This document shows, one piece after another, positions 18,690 to 27,300 of a DNA stretch of 64,000 nucleotides (its first letter is position 1; each line of letters starts with the position of its first letter). A program made the translations under genes and the position numbers. This stretch comes from Candidatus Poseidoniaceae archaeon (GTDB taxonomy: Archaea; Thermoplasmatota; Poseidoniia; Poseidoniales; Poseidoniaceae). The DNA lies in assembly GCA_949372875.1 (NCBI GenBank), contig CASIAW010000005.1:34586-98585 (forward strand). The letters run 5' to 3'. A model generated the notes under the pieces. The model did not search any database. It had not been told where the DNA came from and saw only the letters and a list, made by a program, of their open reading frames with translations.

Positions 18690-20279
18690 TCATTCCATTT
18701 CGGGGACATCCGCCATAGAAGGGTCTTGTTTTGCCCACAAAACATCATCAATACGAAGAATAGAAATCGCTGCTTCTGTTGCTCCAGCAATAGATTGACG
18801 GGCAATCAAATAGGGTTCAAGAACTCCACTTTCAACCATATCCGCCGGCTTTCGATTCAAGAGATCAAGACCAAGATGATGGGAATCCTCGCCTCCATTG
18901 ACTTGAGCTGCTACTAATTGCAACAGCGTGTCGATAGGATCAAGTCCAGCATTTTCAGCAAGAACTCGAGGGATGACTTCCAAAGCATCTGCAAAAGCTT
19001 CGGCACCGAGTTGTTCACGGCCTGGTATGGTTTCTGCAAACCGTCGTAACCGGCGAGCAAGAGCAACATGTGTCGCCCCACCACCTGCCAATAAGCGTTT
19101 ATCTTCGAGCATTCTACATGCGACACCGAGAGCGTCAGCGAAACTTCTCTCAACTTCTCCGAGAACCGTTTCTGTACTTCCGCATGCGATCAGAGTTGCA
19201 CCGCCTTCCTCTGTTTCAACAATCCAATGCGCTACACTACCCCAAGTCTCATTTTTACTCGAAATAAATGCACCTAAGTCTTTGGATGTGGCTCGCTTGA
19301 CGTCGGAAATAAGGGTCGCACCGCAACCCCGAGCAAGCAGGTCCAAATCAGAACGCGCTACCCTTCGGAATGCTTGGATACCTTCATTAGCGAGCATAAT
19401 TTTTGCCTCTTCATCAATTCCCTCTTTGCATGCTAACAAGCCTATACCAAGCGTTTTGAGATGGTCTATTTGCTCTTGAAGGAGTTCGACTTCTTTTGCT
19501 CGAAAACTCTCAAGAACTCCAGGCGATGTGACATTAATCTTCATGTCGTTTTTCATCGAACGCCGTTCAATACCTCCATCGATAAGCAAGATTTTACCAG
19601 CACCAGCAACCCTTGGCATGTCTTCATGAATTCGGTTTTTAGCCAAGACAAGCCCTGTTACCAATCGAGTGTCGCTTATACTGCCACCCGATTGTGGCAA
19701 TATCTTGACTCGAGTAGGGTCAGCGATAATGCCGTTTTCAGTTTCGACTTGAATAGCCTCAGCAGCCTCAACTGCGAGTTCTGAAAGTAAAATCTGCATT
19801 GAGTGGTGCCCTTTACCAGCAAGAGAAGTTCGGGTTGCGAGTAAACGGTGCTTGAATTCTGATTCAAGGGTCAGTTCCATGAGGACTTCATGCGCATGAG
19901 TCTCAGCCATTCTGAAACCTCGTGCAATAATGGCAGGATGAACATCTTGTGTAACCAAATGCCACGCGTTTTGCAGCATTTCAGCCGACATGAGGACAGT
20001 CGAAGTTGTTCCATCGCGGGCTATCTTGTCTTGAACAGATGAAGCGTTAATCATCATTCGAGCAACAGGGTGTTCTACTTTGGCAGACTCCAAGACAGTC
20101 ACGCCATCGTTGGTGACAAGTGTTCTGCCATCATCATCGATTAACAGTTTGTCAAGGCCTCGCGGACCGAGGGTAGAGCGGACTGCACCGGCGAGTGCCA
20201 TTGCAGCCTGAATGTTGTTTTGTAGAGCACTGCGCCCAGTAGTACGCTCGGTATCCCTGAGAATAGGCGCATCGCTCAT
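18690..20279 (-). CDS. Thermosome (group II chaperonin) subunit
   Basis: An ATP-driven protein-folding subunit forming double rings in the cytosol. The 529-residue length and the motifs SALQNNIQAAMALAGAV, STLGPRGLDKLLI, VTNDGVTVL and RDGTTSTVLMSAEML are those of CCT/thermosome proteins. The GGGATHVALARRLRRFAET segment in the second equatorial half is also typical. The gene marks the genome as archaeal. It is followed downstream by HMG-CoA synthase and preceded by dnaK on the same strand, with about 50 bases between. Confidence 0.96.
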   Translation of the reverse strand: MSDAPILRDTERTTGRSALQNNIQAAMALAGAVRSTLGPRGLDKLLIDDDGRTLVTNDGVTVLESAKVEHPVARMMINASSVQDKIARDGTTSTVLMSAEMLQNAWHLVTQDVHPAIIARGFRMAETHAHEVLMELTLESEFKHRLLATRTSLAGKGHHSMQILLSELAVEAAEAIQVETENGIIADPTRVKILPQSGGSISDTRLVTGLVLAKNRIHEDMPRVAGAGKILLIDGGIERRSMKNDMKINVTSPGVLESFRAKEVELLQEQIDHLKTLGIGLLACKEGIDEEAKIMLANEGIQAFRRVARSDLDLLARGCGATLISDVKRATSKDLGAFISSKNETWGSVAHWIVETEEGGATLIACGSTETVLGEVERSFADALGVACRMLEDKRLLAGGGATHVALARRLRRFAETIPGREQLGAEAFADALEVIPRVLAENAGLDPIDTLLQLVAAQVNGGEDSHHLGLDLLNRKPADMVESGVLEPYLIARQSIAGATEAAISILRIDDVLWAKQDPSMADVPEME

Positions 20280-20330
20280 AGCACAGCCACCAAACTCTTG
20301 GCAATAAGGTCAACTCTAATCTAAAATGAC

Positions 20331-22223
20331 TCAATCTTCGTCATCTTCGACGACTTCGAAGTCTGCATCAACCACGTCATCGCCGCCAACATCAATATCG
20401 CCGTCTTCAGTGGAACCATCTTGTTCAGCCATTTCAGCTGCTGCTGCTTCGTAGAGTTTAGCAGAAACTGCATGCATTGCTTCTTCGACTTCCTTGACCT
20501 TTGCTTGAATCGCTGCATCGTCTATTTCATCGATTTCGAGAGGTTTTCCATCATCATCTTGAACCATCTTTTCGAGTTCATCCAAGTGTTGCTTTACCGG
20601 ATCGACTTCCGCATCATCGAGTTTGTCTGCAGATTCATCGAGTGTTCGGCGGGTCTGATAGACCACTTGGTCTGCCATGTTGCGGAGTTCAACTTTGCTC
20701 TTACGGAGTTGGTCTTCTTCGGCAAATTTCTCTGCTTCACTGATTTTAGCTTGTATTTCATCTTCGGAAAGAGAAGTTTGGGATTCGATTTTTACCGATT
20801 GTTCTTTTCCAGTACCCATGTCTTTCGCACTCACGTCAACAATTCCGTTTGCATCGATGTCAAAGGTGACTTCGATTTGAGGGGTTCCTCGTGGAGCTGC
20901 TGGGATGCCCATCAAGGTAAATTCACCAAGAGTCACATTGTCTTTGGCAAAGTTTCTCTCACCTTGAAGTACGTGAATTGTGACAGCAGGCTGGTTGTCA
21001 CTCGCTGTCGAATAGATTTCAGAGCGGCGAGCAGGGATGGTTGTATTACGTTCAATCATTGTAGTCATGACGCCACCGAGAGTTTCAATTCCGAGAGTGA
21101 GGGGTGTAACATCGAGTAACAAGATATCAGATACGCCTTCATCACCGGAAATAATACCGGCTTGAAGTGCAGCGCCCATGGCAACCGCTTCATCAGGATT
21201 GATTCCTTTGTATGGTGCCTTTCCTGCTTCTTTTTCAACAGCGCTTTGAACTGCTGGGACACGGGTTGAACCGCCGACTAGGATAACTTTGTCAACATCT
21301 CCTTTCTTTACGCCAGCATCCTTCATTGCTTGCCGGGTTGGACCCATTGTGTTTTCAATTAACTTTGAAACTAAATCCTCGAATTTTGCACGACTTAATG
21401 TCATGTCCATGTGTTCCGGTTGGCCATCGCGCATTGTGATAAACGGTAGATTGATTTGTGTTTGTTGAGTTCCAGACAGTTCAATTTTCGCTTTTTCAGC
21501 CGCTTCCTTGAGTCGAGACATGGCTTGAACATCTTTCGACAGATCGATTCCTGTGTCACGCTTGAATTCAGCGACCATCCAGTCAATTACCTGGTCATCA
21601 AAATCATCGCCACCGAGTTTATTGTTTCCTGCTGTAGCTTTAACTTCAATTTGAGGTTGGCCGTCTACTTGGTATATTTCAAGAACGGATACGTCAAAAG
21701 TTCCACCGCCTAAATCGTAGACAAGGATGGTCTGGTCTTCGCCTTTGTCAACACCGTAAGCGAGAGCTGCTGCTGTTGGTTCGTTAATGATACGGAGAAC
21801 TTCGAGGCCCGCAATACGACCAGCGTCCTTGGTCGCTGTCCGTTGTGCATCGGTAAAGTAAGCAGGGCATGTAATGACTGCTTGCTTAACATCATGTCCA
21901 AGATAGGCTTCGGCATCAGCCTTCAACTTTTGAAGAATGAACGCTGAGATTTCTTGAGGCGTGTAGTCGGTATCGTCAATGGTGGTTTTCCAATCAGTAC
22001 CCATGTGACGCTTCACAGAAAGTAATGTTCGGTCTACATTGGTCACTGCTTGTCGCTTTGCAGTTACCCCAATCATTCGTTCACTACCGTCTTTTGCAAA
22101 GGCAACAACCGAGGGGGTGGTTCTTGCTCCTTCCGCATTCGCAATGACAACGGGTTCACCGTTCTCAATGGTCGCTACACAACTGTTTGTCGTTCCAAGA
22201 TCTATTCCTATTACTTTACTCAT
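20331..22223 (-). CDS. dnaK: Hsp70 chaperone DnaK
   Basis: ATP-dependent Hsp70. The 630 residues begin [20 protein letters not shown] (phosphate 1 motif) and include [35 protein letters not shown] (phosphate 2), [11 protein letters not shown] and the substrate domain, ending in an acidic tail. DnaK is found in mesophilic archaea by transfer from bacteria. Genes for DnaJ and GrpE, its usual partners, are not in the window. ATG 22223 has GGAAGTG upstream; the in-frame codons before it are leader. It follows the small-heat-shock-like gene by 17 bases, so the two are an operon. Confidence 0.97.
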   Translation of the reverse strand: MSKVIGIDLGTTNSCVATIENGEPVVIANAEGARTTPSVVAFAKDGSERMIGVTAKRQAVTNVDRTLLSVKRHMGTDWKTTIDDTDYTPQEISAFILQKLKADAEAYLGHDVKQAVITCPAYFTDAQRTATKDAGRIAGLEVLRIINEPTAAALAYGVDKGEDQTILVYDLGGGTFDVSVLEIYQVDGQPQIEVKATAGNNKLGGDDFDDQVIDWMVAEFKRDTGIDLSKDVQAMSRLKEAAEKAKIELSGTQQTQINLPFITMRDGQPEHMDMTLSRAKFEDLVSKLIENTMGPTRQAMKDAGVKKGDVDKVILVGGSTRVPAVQSAVEKEAGKAPYKGINPDEAVAMGAALQAGIISGDEGVSDILLLDVTPLTLGIETLGGVMTTMIERNTTIPARRSEIYSTASDNQPAVTIHVLQGERNFAKDNVTLGEFTLMGIPAAPRGTPQIEVTFDIDANGIVDVSAKDMGTGKEQSVKIESQTSLSEDEIQAKISEAEKFAEEDQLRKSKVELRNMADQVVYQTRRTLDESADKLDDAEVDPVKQHLDELEKMVQDDDGKPLEIDEIDDAAIQAKVKEVEEAMHAVSAKLYEAAAAEMAEQDGSTEDGDIDVGGDDVVDADFEVVEDDED

Positions 22224-22240
22224 TTTTTCACTTCCATTCT

Positions 22241-22963
22241 TCAAAATATTGGGATTCCGCCGTCGCCATCATCATCTCGGTCATCGCCGAGGTCGATACG
22301 CACATCTGGAATTTCCGGTGCTTCATCATCATCATCATCACCCTCATCTTCGTCGCCCTCATCGGATGATGGGACTGCAGAGCCTTGAGGCGTGAGTTTG
22401 AGAGTGACATCGAGAATGCCATTGTTGAGTGACCACTCGACCACGTCATCGCATGGGTGAGGTAGCGGAACACGTGCGAGGGGAGAGGTTTGAGTGCTCT
22501 TTAAGACCTCTAACTGGTTTCCATTTCGGATGAGTGAGAGTTCCACTTCTGTTTCTTCAACCTCGCCTTTGAGCGTGAAGTCGATGGTTACGGACATATT
22601 CCATCCATCAAGATATACATCATCAGCGGGAAGTTTGTAGAGCTCATCGTTGAGGTCATCGATGTCAGGTGTTTCAACTTCAATGGGATTCGCATCAACT
22701 TGGACATCAACACCCAAGTTTTGCAAGATGTCTTCCATGGACTTACCTTTCTCGAACATCTTCGCCAGTTGGGAGAGATCGAAATTAAAATTAACATCCC
22801 CTTTCGCAATCTTTTCTGCGTCTATACCTAGGTTTTCAAACTGGGAGCGGAATTGTTCCATGAGTGCTCGGATTTGTTTTTTGTCGAGATTCATGCCCAT
22901 ATTTTTGAACATTTCAGTAATCTGTTCGATTAGTTTTTCTTCAAAATCATCGGCACCTGACAT
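22241..22963 (-). CDS. Small-heat-shock/CS-domain-like protein upstream of dnaK
   Basis: 240 residues in three parts. Residues 1-85 are helical, with methionine- and phenylalanine-rich amphipathic stretches. Residues 110-190 are beta-rich ([19 protein letters not shown] ... [14 protein letters not shown]) and resemble the alpha-crystallin fold, where a hydrophobic strand preceded by NG(V/I)L is the hallmark. The last 50 residues are very acidic and end in GIPIF, which contains an I-x-I element like the anchoring tail of small heat-shock proteins. The resemblance is moderate and by eye only. Placement directly before dnaK supports a chaperone role, perhaps holding clients for Hsp70. ATG 22963 is chosen; a TTG two codons earlier is less likely. 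Confidence 0.6.
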   Translation of the reverse strand: MSGADDFEEKLIEQITEMFKNMGMNLDKKQIRALMEQFRSQFENLGIDAEKIAKGDVNFNFDLSQLAKMFEKGKSMEDILQNLGVDVQVDANPIEVETPDIDDLNDELYKLPADDVYLDGWNMSVTIDFTLKGEVEETEVELSLIRNGNQLEVLKSTQTSPLARVPLPHPCDDVVEWSLNNGILDVTLKLTPQGSAVPSSDEGDEDEGDDDDDEAPEIPDVRIDLGDDRDDDGDGGIPIF

Positions 22964-23144
22964 CTTCAAACCTCACTACTTAACCAACGGTTACATACTG
23001 TCCAGTTAGTTACCCTATATGAAGTTCACGAGGTCAGATCAACGGAAGACTGAATCGAAACAACAGAAAGATACCTTCGAGGCTGGGCAGAATACATGCT
23101 TTCAAAAGCCAAAAGCATAATCACAACACATGGAGGAGGCGGTT

Positions 23145-23582
23145 GTGAGCGGAACTGAGAGTCCAAAACCCATAGTTGCTCTATGGAAATACATTGTTGG
23201 CTCCTCACTCATTGCTTCGATGTGCTGCCTCCCTTCTGTCGTCATGGTTATGCTCGGACTGGCAACTGTTTCAACAGGAGCTGCCCTTTCGAACACATTG
23301 TATTGGGGAGAAGACGGGTTTGGATGGTTTCGAGGCTCCATGTTACTCGTCGCATTAATCAGTGTCGTCATCGGCTTAGTACTGTATTTCCGCAACCAAG
23401 GTATTTGCAGCCTAGATGAAGCGAAAAGAAGCCGTCGAAAGATTGTCAACACCTCGATCCTCGTTCTGTGCACCTCTTATGTCCTCTACCTCGTCTTCAA
23501 CTACGTCATTCTCACCGAGATTGGGATTGCCCTTGGTTTACCATGGGAGTCAAGCCGAGATGCCTACATGTTTTGGAAGTAA
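23145..23582 (+). CDS. Small membrane protein with a CC-x-P motif
   Basis: 145 residues with four hydrophobic segments. The first contains SMCCLPSVVMVMLGLATVS, whose vicinal cysteines followed by proline and a small-residue helix recall the first helix of MerT-type transporters, although the rest does not align convincingly. The start at GTG 23145 is set by GGAGGAGG at 23132-23139, five bases upstream; ATG 23130 overlaps that site and is rejected. Its stop codon directly abuts the stop of the phosphopantetheinyl transferase gene. Confidence 0.6.
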   Translation: MSGTESPKPIVALWKYIVGSSLIASMCCLPSVVMVMLGLATVSTGAALSNTLYWGEDGFGWFRGSMLLVALISVVIGLVLYFRNQGICSLDEAKRSRRKIVNTSILVLCTSYVLYLVFNYVILTEIGIALGLPWESSRDAYMFWK

Positions 23583-24338
23583 TCAGACTTTTCCGGAGGT
23601 CGTCTTGCATCCTACGCCCCATTCACCTTCTTGCATGGCTTCTCGAGTTGCATCTAATAAGGCATCTTCGGGAGAACGAATGCGCACTGGATCATCATGC
23701 CAAGCGAGAGAAATTCTGGCACCGTCAAAAACCCAACTTTGCAATTGAATAATTGATTTTTCAATTGGAATATTCTTTACACCTTTTCCAATAGGAATTT
23801 CAATTTTACGAGGGTTGAGGTGCATGCCCAATTGGAGTGCTTTCTGAACCGATTCTTTTCCAGTCCACAACTCAATAGCGCGAGAAGGGTTTTGTTGTAA
23901 CCAAGTCAATTCCTTACCCCGTGACATCATATCAAAAGCATTCTCGGCAATACCTCTGTTTGCAAGTTCAGCATCGATGCCAACTGACCAGTCCGCCTCA
24001 ATCAGTGCCACATAAGCCCACCCTGAGGAATGACCAATACTAATTGACGGCAAAGGAGTGTTAATCCAAAGTCCCGAAAGGTAGGAGAGTACTGGGGCAC
24101 GCTGCTCGGTCCGTTGAACTTCAACTTGGTTCGGATGAATCCCCCATTGCTCCAGGGCTTGTGCCAGAAGCCAACGGCCTGTCAAATGCTCTCGTCTCCT
24201 CTTCTCTACTGCAAAAGAGGAGACTTCATCCACGGATGCGAGTAATACCTGTTCCAATTCGAAGTCTTGTATTGGATGACGAAAACACAGCGCTCGTACT
24301 GGAAGCGGGTATGGAGGAATCAACTCCTCGATAATCAA
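23583..24338 (-). CDS. 4'-phosphopantetheinyl transferase, Sfp type
   Basis: Transfers the phosphopantetheine arm of CoA to carrier domains. The 251 residues contain the Sfp-family motifs in order: SIGHSSGWAYVAL near residue 100, SVGIDAEL with Asp122 and Glu124 as magnesium ligands, and ELWTGKESVQKA with Glu162. The length fits the Sfp group rather than AcpS (about 120 residues). The start is TTG 24338: GAGGTGAG, made partly from the synthase stop, precedes it closely. Only 9 bases separate it from the synthase, so it is surely the activating enzyme of that protein's four carrier domains. Archaea generally lack this family, so its presence points to acquisition together with the synthase. Confidence 0.93.
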   Translation of the reverse strand: MIIEELIPPYPLPVRALCFRHPIQDFELEQVLLASVDEVSSFAVEKRRREHLTGRWLLAQALEQWGIHPNQVEVQRTEQRAPVLSYLSGLWINTPLPSISIGHSSGWAYVALIEADWSVGIDAELANRGIAENAFDMMSRGKELTWLQQNPSRAIELWTGKESVQKALQLGMHLNPRKIEIPIGKGVKNIPIEKSIIQLQSWVFDGARISLAWHDDPVRIRSPEDALLDATREAMQEGEWGVGCKTTSGKV

Positions 24339-24347
24339 TTTCTCACC

Positions 24348-27300
24348 TCACCGTTCAAGGACGAACATCTGTTCTTCAGGGACAGGGGCCATGCTCTTGA
24401 GACGTAAGCCCTTGAGAGAGAGTACAGGAGCATCATCGTCACCAACAATCATCACATCGTGGACTGTAATTCCTGCCTCCTCTACAGCAATCCGTAGACT
24501 TCGCATCCGAAGAACTTCATCTCGTTCAGGGACTCTGAGCATCGATGACCACTCGATACCAACCGGCAGGGAGGAGAAGCCCTCAGACTCCATAGCGACC
24601 AAACCAGCATTTTGGAAACCTGCCTCAATAAGCATTGGTAGACATTCCAAAAGTACAGATTCACCATTGGTTTCCAAAGAGAACTGATCTAGTTTTGGCA
24701 ATTGGTGGCGCATAAGGGCAATTCCATCTGCACCAGGGGTATCGGAATCACCTATTCCTCGAAGCACTCCACCATGGGATTGGAAGCGAGGCCCATGGAA
24801 ATAACGCCGGTAGATGAAGGAGGGTAGTTCCGATAATTCCCCTAATGCAGGGGTGCCAAGTTGCGGTAATGATTCGACTTCGGATTGCAAAAAGGGTCCA
24901 AGATCGTCCCGGCGTTCGACTAATCGCACCACTGCTTTGTGATGCTCTCGTTCACCAAAGACTTCTCCTTTCGAATTTGAAAGGTCGGAAAGTAATCGAC
25001 AGGCAACCCAGCTCATTTCCCCATCTCCACGAATGAGCTCTGAATCGACGCGGAGCGTCATTTCTCCTTTCAAAAGTTTTACAGGAAGGCCAAATGTTAC
25101 CTGTTCAAATCCTGCAAGGCAAGCGGAAGGCCGTAGTAAGAGTGCGTTTTCAGCGAACATCTCCAATGCCATAACTCCGGGATGGTATGGCACTCCTTCA
25201 ATGGCATGATCGGAAAGGAATGGGTGGTCTGCGACTGAAAGTGTTGTTTGTGTCGTCAAGGACTGGCGCTCATCAACTTGGAGAACCTTATCGACAAATG
25301 GGAAGCGATAGGGGTCGGCGATGATACCGGCCATTTCTGCAGGTAAGCGGAGAGGTGATTCGCGGAATGCATCAAATGCATCCATTGTCCCGAGATTCCC
25401 ACATCCGAGTACTCTGCGTTTGCCACCTTGTAAGGCCTCACCGATAAAAATCTCAACGCCTTTCTCGACTGAAATTGTATCAATTCCAGCTGCATCAAAT
25501 ACTGCTTGGAATGAACCACGTGTGGCCATTCCAACATCTCGCCAACCCGTCCATGCAATGGCAACAGCCCTGCATGAACCACTGGCAGTTAATCGAGCCA
25601 TTTCGGCATCGAGAACACTGTTTGCTGCTGAATAATCCGTTTGGCCGTTATTTCCAAAGCGACCTGAAACGCTAGTGAAACACGACGCAAATCGAAGTTC
25701 ACCGCCGGATGCTTCAGTCGCTGCCAAGAGTGATTGCCATCCATCAATTTTCACGCGAATAACTTTGTCAAATACATCGTAATCTTTTGCAGCCACTAAT
25801 TTAGAATCTTCAAGACCAGCACCGTGAATGATTCCAGTGATTGGGCGGCCTAAGGAGGCTCCAAGGTGCTTCATTCCATCACAATCCATGACGTTAACCG
25901 AATGATACGATGCATCGTTACCTGTTTCTTGAATCGTTTTTATGGTAATGTAGACATCACGACTACGAGAATACTTCTGCCATGCAGTATTCCATTCAAC
26001 CATCGTTACCTTTCCTGATTCGCTGGCTGCCATCAATTCTTCTCGTAGAGCAGACTTGCGTTCATCTAATTGGGCATCGGACCATTCAACCCATGCCTCG
26101 GTTTCTTCTAAGAGACTTGAACGCCCAAGTAAAGCAAAATGAGCGCCGGCATTGAGTGAGTTACATGCCACGCCAATTACGGATGCGGCGGTCACCCCTG
26201 AACCTCCACCAGATACAATCCAAGTATCATCCGATTGGAGCGGAGAGGGTTCTGCTTCAAGGTCTTCAGCAAAGGCTACAAGTGTCCATCTGCGACCATC
26301 ACGATCCAAACCAATCTCGATTTCACCACCTCTTTCAAAGAGGTCAGTATCGATAGATTCAGCAGCCTGACTTGCTTCTAGAATTATTTCTGGATGAAGG
26401 TCAAGTGCTCTCATTCGCAGATGGGTTTGTTCAAAATAGTAGGATTTTGTAACACCAGATGCTGCACATTGGACTGAGTTGAAGCGTTCGCCAATGTTTC
26501 CATGGCGACCATCCAACGCAGTGATTGATGCTACAATACCATCTTCACGAGATGAGAAGTGAGCATCGAGTCCTTGCAGGAGTGAAAAATAACCGTGGGC
26601 GGAGAGAGCAATTTGAGAAGATGGTTGGGTATCGTCGTTCCAAGTCGCACCAGCGAGCTTTAGCGGAGCCATGTGGACCAATCCGGCAACATTCGAATGT
26701 TCAAGTTCCTTACAAACTAAAGCGATATGTTCTGGATTTGCAGGGTCTGCGCGATAAACCGTTCGACCCGCTTCTTGATGAATCGACATGTCTCTGATTT
26801 CACTTTCAAAACCAATACGTACTGCTGTCATTCCTCGTGCTTCAACACGCTGACAAAATTCTTCGGCAATTCCCCAGCCATCATCAGTCACAACAATGGT
26901 CCCTTCAAGCGATAAGAGAGAGACGGTTCCCGGGCAGTTTTCAACTTCGACTTGCCATCGACGGCAATTTTCTTGGCGTTGTTGAGTCGGTTCAGGCGTC
27001 TTTACTTGGGGTTCAGCAACTGAGATTACCTCCGCAGCAACCACAGGCACACGTTCAGGAACCTCATCACCCTTCATTCGAAGGATGTAGGCGGTGAAAT
27101 GGTTCAATGTAGGATGGTCAGATAAGACGAACTCTTCATCTACTGGAAGTTCGAATATGTCTCGAACATCTGCCATAATCTCGGCTTGTTTTACCGTATC
27201 AATTCCCAATTCACCTTCGAGATCTTGGTCAAGTTCAATGAAATCATTTGGGTATCCTGTATGACGAACAACCACTTCAATCAATTGCTCTTGGATGTTT

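Noticed and set aside
18928..19479. A 183-codon open frame on the + strand
   Set aside because: Antisense to the thermosome gene, with Ser/Arg-rich composition and no domain.
20421..21119. A 232-codon open frame on the + strand
   Set aside because: It lies entirely opposite dnaK, is very rich in Phe, Cys and His as expected from antisense of an acidic protein, and has no ribosome site.
23145..23582. Mercury transporter MerT
   Set aside because: Only the CC-x-P helix is similar; there is no second cysteine pair or mer gene nearby.
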